This document shows positions 32,386 to 40,685 of a stretch of DNA of 64,000 bases, piece after piece. Within the stretch, counting starts at the first letter, position 1. Every line of letters begins with the position of its first letter. The notes beneath the pieces are model-generated. The model had not been told where the DNA came from. It was given only the letters and a program-made list of their open reading frames with translations, and did no database searches. Origin of the DNA: Veillonella denticariosi JCM 15641 (GTDB lineage: Bacteria > Bacillota > Negativicutes > Veillonellales > Veillonellaceae); NCBI RefSeq assembly GCF_002959855.1, contig NZ_PPDB01000001.1, positions 124,001-188,000 of the forward strand. Direction: 5' to 3'. The position numbers were made by a program, and so were the translations under genes.

Positions 32386-34014
32386 ATGTCGACGAGACGC
32401 GTTTGGAAACAAAGTGAAATCAAAACAAACCCATTATTTTCGAAGTTACGCAGTACGATTGAAACCGCATTTTATGGAAATAATGTAGAACCGGTTACCT
32501 CTGTGGCACAAGCGTATCAGCTGGCCTCTGAAGAACCGGGTGTCATCGTCCTCGATATGCCTGTACATAAACCGCTGGAGCAGGGCTTACCGGCCGATGC
32601 GAAGGTGCTCGTTACGAATGATGGCAAGACGACGGGGCGTTATGCAAAGGCTCGTCGCATCATCGGTGATGAAGGTATTGATGAAATCGAACTTGCCAAT
32701 ATTGCGCGCGACGCCGTGTATGACAGTCGCGGTAAGGAATGGATTGCCGCACAGGTTATCGTCGGCCTCGACAAGAAATTTACCGCTCGTGCTCACTTGA
32801 TGATTCCGAAGGATCATGCATCCATTTTATATTCCTGGGTGATGAATTTTAAATTTTTTGATGCCGCTGTAAAAGAATTTTATAATGAAAGCGAAGACAT
32901 TCCGGAAGGGGATATCTATATTTACTCCGACCCTGATTATGTGGTTCCCGGTCATCCGGGCGGGCTTGCGATTTTTGATCCTGCTCATAACTGCGCGATG
33001 ATTCTCGGCATGCGTTATTTCGGGGAACATAAAAAAGGCACCCTTACATTGGCGTGGTCCTTGGCGAATCGCTTCGGTTATGTCGCCTGTCATGGCGGTA
33101 TGAAGCGCTATAACCTGGACGGCGGTAAGACGTATACCATCGGCGTGTTCGGTCTGTCCGGTTCCGGTAAATCCACGTTGACCCATGAAAAACACAATGG
33201 CCGTTATGATATTTCCATTTTGCATGACGATGCGTATATCATTAATACGAAGGATTTGAGCTCGATTGCGATGGAGCCTACGTATTTCGATAAAATGCAG
33301 GATTATCCTGTAGAACATCCGGCGAATGAATTCCTGTTAACCTTGCAGAATGTAGGGGTGACGATGGATGAAGAGGGTCGCAAGGTCGTATTGGCTGAGG
33401 ATGTGCGCAATAACAACGGTCGTGCCATTAAATCTCAATTCTGGACGGATAATCGCGTAAATTATGTAGGTGAACCTGTCAATGCCATCGTATGGCTTAT
33501 GAAGGATAAAACATTGCCGCCGATTCTTAAAATATCCGACCCTGTGTTGGCGTCCACCATGGGGGCGACGTTGGCGACGCGTCGTTCTACGGCTGAAAAA
33601 CTTGACGCACATGTGGATCCGGATGCACTCGTTATCGAACCGTATGCAAATCCGTTCCGTACCTATCCGTTGGTTCGTGATTATGAAAGCTACAAAAAAC
33701 TCTTTAAAGAGTGTGGCGTAGACTGCTTTATCATGAACACGGGATTCTTCCTGGAAAAGAAAATTCCTAAGGAAGTGACGTTGAATTTATTGGAACAATT
33801 GGTAGAAGGCAATTTGGACTTTAAACCGTTCGGTGCGTATGAAAATCTTTCCTATGTCGAGATACCGGGCTTTGAACCGCCATTTGAGGTGCGTGAATAC
33901 CACCATCAGTTACATCAGGCTTTTGAGTTCCGTTATGACTATGTGGAAAAACTCATCGGTTATAAGAACGAATTACCGGAAGAAGTTATGAATGTACTTA
34001 AAACATTAATGTAA
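32386..34014 (+). CDS. pckA: phosphoenolpyruvate carboxykinase (ATP)-like
   Basis: 542 residues from ATG 32386, which follows AAAGGTGAGG and gives M-S-T-R-R-V-W-K-Q-S, the N-terminal length expected for this family. The frame stays open up to an ATG at 32272 that lacks a ribosome site. The kinase P-loop is G-L-S-G-S-G-K-S-T at about 256-264, followed by H-D-D-A-Y-I-I (metal-binding kinase-2 motif). It interconverts oxaloacetate and PEP, gluconeogenic in lactate-fed Veillonella-type metabolism. It belongs to the divergent ATP-type branch of anaerobes. Confidence 0.9.
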   Translation: MSTRRVWKQSEIKTNPLFSKLRSTIETAFYGNNVEPVTSVAQAYQLASEEPGVIVLDMPVHKPLEQGLPADAKVLVTNDGKTTGRYAKARRIIGDEGIDEIELANIARDAVYDSRGKEWIAAQVIVGLDKKFTARAHLMIPKDHASILYSWVMNFKFFDAAVKEFYNESEDIPEGDIYIYSDPDYVVPGHPGGLAIFDPAHNCAMILGMRYFGEHKKGTLTLAWSLANRFGYVACHGGMKRYNLDGGKTYTIGVFGLSGSGKSTLTHEKHNGRYDISILHDDAYIINTKDLSSIAMEPTYFDKMQDYPVEHPANEFLLTLQNVGVTMDEEGRKVVLAEDVRNNNGRAIKSQFWTDNRVNYVGEPVNAIVWLMKDKTLPPILKISDPVLASTMGATLATRRSTAEKLDAHVDPDALVIEPYANPFRTYPLVRDYESYKKLFKECGVDCFIMNTGFFLEKKIPKEVTLNLLEQLVEGNLDFKPFGAYENLSYVEIPGFEPPFEVREYHHQLHQAFEFRYDYVEKLIGYKNELPEEVMNVLKTLM

Positions 34015-34020
34015 TAATAA

Positions 34021-34075
34021 AAGAAGGGCTGTATCGGCTGCGAATGTATCGCAGCCGGTGCGGTCCTTCTTATTA
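34021..34075 (+). terminator. pckA terminator
   Basis: Outer arms AAGAAGG / CCTTCTT and inner arms CGGCTGCGA / TCGCAGCCG, followed by TATTATTGTTT. Confidence 0.85.
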
Positions 34076-34137
34076 TTGTTTATATATCCATATTATATAT
34101 TCATATGCCCCAAAGTTATAGCATTGTATATGCATAC

Positions 34138-34200
34138 CAAAACGATATCATCACATACCTAAAAGATATTATCACATATTAAAACTATATTATTTTACAT
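34138..34200 (+). repeat. three 21-base tandem repeats upstream of cooS
   Basis: The units CAAAACGATATCATCACATAC, CTAAAAGATATTATCACATAT and TAAAACTATATTATTTTACAT follow each other without gaps. The exact 21-base period is two helical turns, the geometry for side-by-side protein binding on one DNA face. Confidence 0.75.
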
Positions 34201-34213
34201 AATGAATATGGCA

Positions 34214-34247
34214 AAGTTAATTCCTTTATATTAATGGGAATTAACTT
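34214..34247. repeat. perfect inverted repeat in the cooS upstream region
   Basis: AAGTTAATTCC / GGAATTAACTT separated by 12 bases. No T-run follows, so it is more likely an operator or RNA structure than a terminator. Confidence 0.7.
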
Positions 34248-34347
34248 ATTCACGAATTTATGAATATAAGCTGAATAAAGTAATGTAAAAACATTGTTGT
34301 TATCGGATTTATAAATGTATATGTGAAAAAATTTTCTCAAAATATAA

Positions 34348-34376
34348 TTGACAAATGTCCGTGCAGAAAATATACT
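34348..34376 (+). promoter_or_regulatory. predicted strong promoter for cooS
   Basis: TTGACA, 17 bases, TATACT. Confidence 0.8.
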
Positions 34377-34510
34377 TATAGTGAATTAAAACATATCTAT
34401 GAGATAGGTTTTAAAGCCCATGATTATGGTAGTATTAACTATGAATTGTGGTGAGGATTGTGTTCCTTATTGTTAATGCTTGGCCTATGTAGGTCACAAG
34501 GAGGTTTACT

Positions 34511-36733
34511 ATGAGTAAAGATGCAGAAAATAAAAATGCCCATAAACATCAACATTGTCATTGTGGGGGGCATCATCACGGACATGATCATGAAGACCAT
34601 CATGACCATAATCATACGGACGACCATGAACATGGCCATCAGCATAAGCATGGTCAAACTCATGATGATAATCATGACCACGACCATGACGACCATAGTC
34701 ATGACCATGAACACGATCATAACCATGCCAAAGCTTTACCTACGGATAAATGGGTGCCGCATACCCATGAGCCGGGGGTGCCTCATGAACATGGTGTAAA
34801 CGATTATTTGAAAGCCGTTGCGGAGTATCGCAAAACATGGCCTACAAAACAGGATGTAATTGAACAGACTCCGGATCCGGCGGTTCGTGAAATGATTCTT
34901 CGCATGGAACAAATCGGTTGTGACACGGTTTTTGACCGTTTTGATAAACAGCAGCCTCAATGTGCTTTCGGTATTGCCGGTGTTTGCTGTCGCGTATGCT
35001 TTATGGGTCCTTGTAAGATTACGCCTAAGAGCCCTCGCGGTGTCTGCGGTGCGGATGCGGATCTTATCGTTGCCCGTAACATGACCCGTGCCGCTGCAGG
35101 CGGGTTGACTCAACATGGTGCACATGCGCGCGAAATTCTGATTTCTCTGAAAGCGGCTGCTAACGGTGAATTGGATATTCCTATTTTAGGAGAAGAGAAA
35201 ATCCGTACCGTATGTAAGGCGTTCAACATTCCTGAGGAGGGGCGCCCGTTAAATGACGTCGCCAATGATTTGGCGGATGTGTTGCTGGAAGACTTGAGCC
35301 GTGCTCTTCCGGGTGAATATAAAACGATTACGGCGATGGCACCTGCTGAACGTCGTGAAGTCTGGAAAAATTTGGATATCTTACCTATTTCCGCGTACAA
35401 TGAAGCCTTTGATGCATATCATCGCACCTGTGTCGGTACAGATGGCGACTGGGAAAGCAACATGAAGCAATTCTTGCGTTGCGGACTGGCTTTCACATTT
35501 ACCGGTGTAGTGGCGGCGGATATCGCTACGGATGCGTTGTTCGGTCAAGGCGGCCGTCGTACGTCCAAGGTTAATATCGGAGCTCTAAAAAAAGGTTATG
35601 TAAATATCGCCGTACATGGTCATTTGCCGACGCTGGTATCTCAGATCTGTACGATCGGTGCATCTGAAGAATATCAGGAAAAAGCTAAGGCTATCGGTGC
35701 AAAAGGCATTCAGTTTTACGGTATCTGCTGCTCCGGTTTGTCCAGCATGTATCGGTATGAAAATGTTATTCCGTTGTGTAATGCTATCGGGGCAGAGCTC
35801 GTGCTCGGTACGGGCGCACTCGACTGTTGGGTAGCGGATGTACAGGATGTGTACCCTGCTATCATGGACGTGGCGCGTTGTTTTAATACAAAGGTGATTA
35901 CCACATCCGATGCGGCCCGTCTGCCGGGCGCGGAACATATCGGCTATGATCACCATCATACGAATTTGGCGGAAACGAAAGAGTTGGCACGGAAAATTTT
36001 GGATCGTGCTCTTGAAGCCCATGAATTGCGTAAAGGCATGCCGGTATTTATTCCTCCATACGAAATTACGGCTGAGGTCGGTTTCTCTCCGGAATCCACG
36101 GTTAAACATTACGGTTCTTTCAAACCGTTGGCGGAGGCTTTAAAATCCGGTAAGGTTCGCGGTATCGTCAATGTAGTCGGTTGTTCAAACCCTCGTGTTA
36201 TTTATGAAAAAGCGACCGTTGATATCGTTGATGAACTCATTAAAAACGGCTGTATCATTTTAACGAACGGTTGCGCATCATTCCCGTTGATGAAGCTAGG
36301 CTATTGTAATACAGATGCTATTAAGAAATGTAGCCCTGCGTTGCAGGAATTTCTAGGTGATGATCAACCGCCGGTATGGCATGTCGGTGAATGCGTGGAT
36401 AATGCCCGTTCATCGGGTATCTTCGGCGGTATCGCCGCTGAGCTGGGCCTTAATTTGCCGCAGTTGCCGTTTGCCATGTCCAGTCCTGAATGGTCCAATG
36501 AAAAAGGTATCGATGCGTCTCTCGGCTTCCGCTTGATGGGTATCAACTCCTATCATTGCGTTGAACCGCCTACACAAGGCTCCGATGCCGTTACAAAATG
36601 GCTCAAAGAGGATACTAAAGACATCTTAGGCTCTGTTATGTATGTAAATACCGATCCTAAGAAGGTTGCTGAAAAAATCTTGGCGGATATCGATGACAAA
36701 CGTGCCGCTTTAGGTTGGGTAGCAGTAAAATAG
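34511..36733 (+). CDS. cooS: anaerobic carbon monoxide dehydrogenase catalytic subunit with His-rich N-terminal extension
   Basis: 740 residues, about 100 longer than usual CooS. Residues 11-72 contain 28 histidines interspersed with Asp, Glu, Asn and Gly, followed by four more to residue 94. From about 120 onward it is a normal Ni-CODH: D- and B-cluster cysteines C151, C159, C160, C163, C168 and C179, then C-cluster elements V-H-G-H, G-I-C-C-S-G, L-D-C-W, G-C-S-N-P-R, N-G-C-A-S-F and G-E-C-V-D-N. It oxidises CO to CO2 with a Ni-4Fe-5S centre in the cytoplasm. The His-rich part resembles nickel-storage tails of CooJ or HypB. No cooC, cooF or cooJ gene is adjacent, so the extension may supply nickel handling in cis. 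CAAGGAGG precedes the ATG. Confidence 0.95.
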   Translation: MSKDAENKNAHKHQHCHCGGHHHGHDHEDHHDHNHTDDHEHGHQHKHGQTHDDNHDHDHDDHSHDHEHDHNHAKALPTDKWVPHTHEPGVPHEHGVNDYLKAVAEYRKTWPTKQDVIEQTPDPAVREMILRMEQIGCDTVFDRFDKQQPQCAFGIAGVCCRVCFMGPCKITPKSPRGVCGADADLIVARNMTRAAAGGLTQHGAHAREILISLKAAANGELDIPILGEEKIRTVCKAFNIPEEGRPLNDVANDLADVLLEDLSRALPGEYKTITAMAPAERREVWKNLDILPISAYNEAFDAYHRTCVGTDGDWESNMKQFLRCGLAFTFTGVVAADIATDALFGQGGRRTSKVNIGALKKGYVNIAVHGHLPTLVSQICTIGASEEYQEKAKAIGAKGIQFYGICCSGLSSMYRYENVIPLCNAIGAELVLGTGALDCWVADVQDVYPAIMDVARCFNTKVITTSDAARLPGAEHIGYDHHHTNLAETKELARKILDRALEAHELRKGMPVFIPPYEITAEVGFSPESTVKHYGSFKPLAEALKSGKVRGIVNVVGCSNPRVIYEKATVDIVDELIKNGCIILTNGCASFPLMKLGYCNTDAIKKCSPALQEFLGDDQPPVWHVGECVDNARSSGIFGGIAAELGLNLPQLPFAMSSPEWSNEKGIDASLGFRLMGINSYHCVEPPTQGSDAVTKWLKEDTKDILGSVMYVNTDPKKVAEKILADIDDKRAALGWVAVK

Positions 36734-36772
36734 TTTATCTGTTTAATGAATTATAATTTGTAGTTGAGTATA

Positions 36773-36830
36773 AAAACACCCTCTATCGTTTTTGTAGTTA
36801 TTGTAACTATTAGACTATAGAGGGTGTTTT
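36773..36830. terminator. bidirectional terminator between cooS and the MBL gene
   Basis: AAAACACCCTCTAT / ATAGAGGGTGTTTT arms (14 bases, perfect) around a 30-base loop, with A-rich and T-rich flanks on both sides. Confidence 0.85.
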
Positions 36831-36905
36831 CTATTATTTGTAGATAGATAATATTTAGTATTGTTGTGTTAGTTTTCGATTAAAGTATCAATTGTTTTAC
36901 GGATA

Positions 36906-37691
36906 TTATAATATAATAGTTTCGCCATCCTCGGGGACTGCTACATGGTTTTCAATGTTAGTACCCTTGATAAATTTATGTACATCCTTACGGCTTGTTG
37001 CTGTATGATTAACTGTATCCATGTGAACAGCGATGATTTTAGCCTCTGGTTTGCGTACCACCATGCGGCCAATATCTTTTGTACCCATAATAATACTATC
37101 TTCAAAGCCTAAAATTTGAGCATATCCCGTGTTCATAATAATAACGTTAGGGTCAAAACGAAGAAGTGCCTTCTCTACATCACTTGTCCAAACTGTATCA
37201 CCTACAAGGTAAACTGTTGGCTCGTCTTGTGCTTCAAAAATAACACCCATCGCATCACCTGCTAATGGTGCGAGAATTGGGTTTGCATACATTTCTACAG
37301 TACCATGAGAGCCACCTGTTTTTCTTAATGTGATACCATTAAACTCTAGACCTTCAAAAATGATGCGTACATCATTAAAGCCTTGTGACGTAATAAGTTC
37401 TTTGTCCGCTGTATTTTGTACAAAAATAGGAAGTGATTTTGGAATAGATTTAATTGCCGTATCATCCCAATGATCGAGATGTGTATGTGTAACTACTGCT
37501 GCAGTTATATCGCTTAATAGATTGTCTATTGATACAGGCAAATCAACCATAGGCATTCTCTGTTGATAGTTAAATGTTCCTTCAAAGCCAGGATAAGTAT
37601 CTTTTGGTGCTAAGAATGGATCAATAAGGAATGTTGTGTTTTTTATTGTTAATTTTCCCGTTGCATTTCGAATGTGAGTATATTGAGTCAT
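36906..37691 (-). CDS. metallo-beta-lactamase-fold hydrolase (UlaG-like)
   Basis: 261 residues. T-H-T-H-L-D-H-W-D supplies the H-x-H-x-D-H metal motif, and G-D-T-V-W and the C-terminal V-H-M-D-T further ligands, as in UlaG-like MBL hydrolases, which act on lactones or phosphodiesters. The substrate is unknown. It is divergent from a TetR gene with a palindrome between them, so it is probably repressed by that TetR. Codon use is more AT-rich than in the neighbouring cooS, hinting at recent acquisition of the pair. Confidence 0.9.
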   Translation of the reverse strand: MTQYTHIRNATGKLTIKNTTFLIDPFLAPKDTYPGFEGTFNYQQRMPMVDLPVSIDNLLSDITAAVVTHTHLDHWDDTAIKSIPKSLPIFVQNTADKELITSQGFNDVRIIFEGLEFNGITLRKTGGSHGTVEMYANPILAPLAGDAMGVIFEAQDEPTVYLVGDTVWTSDVEKALLRFDPNVIIMNTGYAQILGFEDSIIMGTKDIGRMVVRKPEAKIIAVHMDTVNHTATSRKDVHKFIKGTNIENHVAVPEDGETIIL

Positions 37692-37813
37692 GGTTATCTC
37701 CTTAATTGAATTACTATTGATTTAATTGAATAGATTACTATTTGTAATCTCTAGAATTAGTGTACCTTGTTTTGTTATACTAGTCTCAACAATAATTAAC
37801 ACTCTGTTTATTA

Positions 37814-37840
37814 ATAGACACATTGTATAAAAGTGTCTAT
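37814..37840. promoter_or_regulatory. likely TetR operator
   Basis: ATAGACAC-11 bases-GTGTCTAT, a perfect 8-base dyad 12 bases before the TetR start and in the divergent intergenic region. Confidence 0.7.
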
Positions 37841-37852
37841 ATTGGAGGTTTT

Positions 37853-38452
37853 ATGATAACTCGAAAAGAAATGACACGTATGTTGTTAAAAGAAGGGTTG
37901 CTTGGCTGTCTAGAGAACCATTCTTTTGAGTCTGTAACAGTAACATTGTTGTGTAAAACGTCAGGTATAACTCGTTCCACTTTTTATTTACACTATAGTA
38001 ATATTATGGAAATTGTTGATGATTTAGTGGATGATGCAATCGCTTATTCAAACTCAGGAATGGTAGATAATAATAATTTACAAACTATAGCTAAAACCTT
38101 ATCAGCTGCTTCTGATTCTGTTTCATTGAGAGAAGCATACGATTCTATTTTTGATAGACTGCCGTTATGTCAGCGTATTATACGACATAAAAAGTATTTA
38201 CCCTTATTTTTAGATGAACAAATTTCAGAATATGTATTACAACGTATTATACGGCGTGAAAAAGATCGGCAAGGGCTCGTTATGGCAGAAGCACTTGGGG
38301 TTTCATTTGATGTGGGCGTATCTATTTTTTTATTTTTAGTACACGGACTATATGCCGTTAATAAAGAATACAAGTGGTCTCAAAGCGATGAGTGGTTAGA
38401 AGCTCAGAAAATTATTTTTGAACTCGTTTATCGTGGTTTACAAAGTAAATAG
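37853..38452 (+). CDS. TetR-family transcriptional regulator
   Basis: 199 residues from ATG 37853, chosen for the GGAGG at 37843-37847; the frame is open further upstream but that would overlap the operator. The N-terminal helix-turn-helix is clear: S-F-E-S-V-T-V-T-L-L-C-K-T-S-G-I-T-R-S-T-F-type, followed by Y-L-H-Y-S-N. The C-terminal part is a helical ligand-binding domain. It probably controls the divergent MBL hydrolase and itself. Confidence 0.88.
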   Translation: MITRKEMTRMLLKEGLLGCLENHSFESVTVTLLCKTSGITRSTFYLHYSNIMEIVDDLVDDAIAYSNSGMVDNNNLQTIAKTLSAASDSVSLREAYDSIFDRLPLCQRIIRHKKYLPLFLDEQISEYVLQRIIRREKDRQGLVMAEALGVSFDVGVSIFLFLVHGLYAVNKEYKWSQSDEWLEAQKIIFELVYRGLQSK

Positions 38453-38501
38453 TCTTCATATTCGCTTATGTTTTAGTATTCTGTGAAGTTTTTATACAAC
38501 G

Positions 38502-38530
38502 AAAAAAGACTCCATACGGAGTCTTTTTCA
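38502..38530 (+). terminator. TetR gene terminator
   Basis: AAAAAAGACTCC-ATAC-GGAGTCTTTTT, perfect stem. Confidence 0.85.
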
Positions 38531-38566
38531 TGTAAGGGGAGTGTTAGTATTAATATCAAATGACTC

Positions 38567-38688
38567 GATGTATTTAAACAAGTAGTAGGTTTGGGGTTAG
38601 TATTACTTGTCGGGAGATAAATACATCTAAAGTAACCAGGGAATTGTTACCTTCATCTATCACTTGACATCATTATAATACTCAAGTG
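38567..38688. other. cluster of nested inverted repeats, candidate structured RNA or operator region
   Basis: In the gene-free stretch 38531-38909 there are three successive dyads: GATGTATTTA/TAAATACATC (38567-38627) enclosing ACAAGTA/TACTTGT; AAGTAACC/GTTACCTT-like (38630-38652); and CACTTGA/TCAAGTG (38661-38688), the last framing a TATAAT. No ORF is present on either strand. Confidence 0.55.
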
Positions 38689-38785
38689 AAATGAACAGGA
38701 AATGAAGATATTTTAGAAATTCCTTTGAAAATTTTTCATATTTCTTTCATATTTAATAAAAAATGAGGATAAATTTTAATCATTG

Positions 38786-38815
38786 TTGATAAATGGTATC
38801 TTCTTTTGGTATTAT
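38786..38815 (+). promoter_or_regulatory. predicted promoter of the small secreted protein
   Basis: TTGATA, 18 bases, TATTAT. Confidence 0.55.
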
Positions 38816-38909
38816 ATAGAAAGGGGAAAGTTGTATACTTTATAAAGGGTTGATCAACTTTAATCTTTTATAAAATATACGGTTTATGTAGCAAGAGAGG
38901 AGCAGTCAT

Positions 38910-39272
38910 ATGAGGAAAATATTTACCATATTGTCCCTTTTGTGGCTACTCAGTACAGACGGAACCGCTTTGGCGACGGAATGGTACTATGTGGGACCTG
39001 ATGCATCGGGCAATCAACTGTTCATTGACAATGACAGTGTGCAAAAGAGTAAGTATGATGCATTATTATGGTTGCGCGTCAATGAGCTGAGTGGTGATGA
39101 ATTGCGGTATAAGGTGTATATAAGCCGATATAATCATACGATGGAGACGATTACGGTAGATGCTTATATGTCTGACGGCACTCCTTATCAGAACGTAAAT
39201 TATAATGAGGACCCTGAGCCTATTGAAGGCAACACAAACGGTCAAGCCATTTATAATCTATTATGGAATTAA
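38910..39272 (+). CDS. small secreted protein, surface-adhesin-E-like
   Basis: 120 residues with a signal peptide (cleavage likely after A-L-A near residue 22). The mature part reads E-W-Y-Y-V-G-P-D, F-I-D-N-D-S-V-Q-K, L-W-L-R-V-N-E-L, a pattern seen in small periplasmic proteins of the surface-adhesin E/CNP1-like type. It is probably periplasmic; the function is unknown. GAGAGGAG precedes the ATG and a terminator follows, so it is monocistronic. Confidence 0.75.
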   Translation: MRKIFTILSLLWLLSTDGTALATEWYYVGPDASGNQLFIDNDSVQKSKYDALLWLRVNELSGDELRYKVYISRYNHTMETITVDAYMSDGTPYQNVNYNEDPEPIEGNTNGQAIYNLLWN

Positions 39273-39289
39273 ATGTATATTATGAATAA

Positions 39290-39327
39290 AAGGACCATCT
39301 AGCACAGCAAACTAGATGGTCCTTTTT
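39290..39327. terminator. bidirectional terminator
   Basis: AAGGACCATCTAG / CTAGATGGTCCTT with CACAGCAAA loop and T-rich end; it lies between convergent genes. Confidence 0.85.
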
Positions 39328-39410
39328 ATATATGTAAATAATTTATAAACCTGGTTGTATACCGTTTAATCATCAGTGGCTTATAGGACAGTTTTGTTCT
39401 GCAAGTCTCA

Positions 39411-40439
39411 TCAGGATTGAACGGATGTCCTGCCTAAGCCCAAATCCTGAATCATTTGAAGGTCGTCTTTTGGTGAACGGCCGCCGGTTGTCAGATAACC
39501 GCCTACCATGATACCGTTCAGACCGCCCTTCAATGCATAGGCCTGTAAGTCACGCAGATTGACTTCGCGACCGCCGGCGGTACGAATCAAAGCCTTCGGC
39601 AAGATAAATCTGAATATTGCAAAGGTACGCAGGATTTCAAGCGGAGGCAACGCCTCGTTGCTTTCAAATGGAGTGCCTTTAACAGGATTTAAAATATTTA
39701 ATGGCACGGAATCAATGCTTAAACGCTTAAGTTCATATGCCATTTCTACGCGTTGTTCCAGAGTCTCGTTGAGACCGAGGATGCCGCCGGAGCAGACGCG
39801 GATGCCCGCTTTTTGAGCGTTGTCGATTGTGCTCATTTTATCTTGATATGAGTGAGTGCTGCAGATATCAGGGAAGTGGCTTGGTGCTGTTTCGATATTG
39901 GAGTGGTATCGTGTAACACCGACTTCTTTTAATTTGACAGCTTGTTCGTAGCTCAATAGACCGAGTGAACAGCAGATTTCAAGGCCTACCTCATTTTTGA
40001 TACGATCCAGAATATGTATGATCTGTTCAAATTCGTTAGGATTATTTGTGTTGCGTCCGCTCGTTACGATGGAGAAGCGGATAGCGCCGGCCTCTTTAGC
40101 CTTGCGTGCCGCATCGAGAAGGCTTTTTTCATCCATAAACGGATATTCCTGAACACCTGTGTTGTGGTGTGCCGATTGAGCACAGAATTTACAGTTTTCA
40201 GGACATTTACCGGAGCGTGCATTAACAATGGCGCATACATCAACGGAATTGTCATTGAAATGTTGGCGTATCTTATCGGCCATGGCGAGCAGAATCATCG
40301 TATCATCGTCTGAGGTGTGAATCAGCTCGATGGCTTCCGCCTTTGTGATTTCACCGCCGTTTATGATGCGGTTTGCAATGGTAAGAATTTTTTCGTATGC
40401 TCCCACTTGGGATGGTTGTTGATCTATAGGCAATGCCAT
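39411..40439 (-). CDS. bioB: biotin synthase
   Basis: 342 residues from ATG 40439, chosen because AGGAGG precedes it. The radical SAM motif C-x3-C-x2-C is C79, C83 and C86 (G-K-C-P-E-N-C-K-F-C-A-Q-S). Later G-L-N-E and the R-T-A-G-G-R-E motif near residue 280 complete the BioB pattern. It inserts sulfur into dethiobiotin. It stands alone, with a BirA-type operator overlapping its promoter, so expression should fall when biotin is ample. Confidence 0.96.
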   Translation of the reverse strand: MALPIDQQPSQVGAYEKILTIANRIINGGEITKAEAIELIHTSDDDTMILLAMADKIRQHFNDNSVDVCAIVNARSGKCPENCKFCAQSAHHNTGVQEYPFMDEKSLLDAARKAKEAGAIRFSIVTSGRNTNNPNEFEQIIHILDRIKNEVGLEICCSLGLLSYEQAVKLKEVGVTRYHSNIETAPSHFPDICSTHSYQDKMSTIDNAQKAGIRVCSGGILGLNETLEQRVEMAYELKRLSIDSVPLNILNPVKGTPFESNEALPPLEILRTFAIFRFILPKALIRTAGGREVNLRDLQAYALKGGLNGIMVGGYLTTGGRSPKDDLQMIQDLGLGRTSVQS

Positions 40440-40496
40440 ACTAGCCTCCTGATATATTGTTAACCTGTTTTTAATCATAAAATATTGACAATTTGA

Positions 40497-40525
40497 TTGT
40501 AAACTTTCACAGATGTATTTGTCAA
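40497..40525 (-). promoter_or_regulatory. bioB promoter
   Basis: On the minus strand TTGACA, 17 bases, TTACAA. The -35 lies inside the BirA-type dyad. Confidence 0.65.
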
Positions 40526-40549
40526 CTTTATTAAAGGTGGAGTTAACAA
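40519..40549. promoter_or_regulatory. BirA-type biotin operator
   Basis: TTGTCAAC-15 bases-GTTAACAA matches the known BirA dyad (TTGTNAAC, 14-16 bases, GTTNACAA). It covers the -35 of bioB. A lone half-site TTGTTAACC is also present at 40458-40466. Confidence 0.8.
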
Positions 40550-40685
40550 ATATACGAGGATATATTCGTGGATATAGGGGAATTGATAGTTATTTCTAAC
40601 TAATATCCATCGTTTTATAGTATAATAAAATATTGTAAATATGTAATTTCTAACTAATAATACTGATACAAAGGAGTGGATATAG

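Larger units (their letters stand above)
34076..34510 (+). promoter_or_regulatory. long AT-rich cooS upstream region
   Basis: 435 bases without a gene. It holds three 21-base tandem repeats (34138-34200), a perfect 11-base inverted repeat (34214-34247), a promoter (34348-34376) and a possible Crp/Fnr-like half dyad TGTGAAAAAATTTTCTCA just before the promoter. The leader from the predicted start to the ATG is about 125 bases. Confidence 0.6.
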
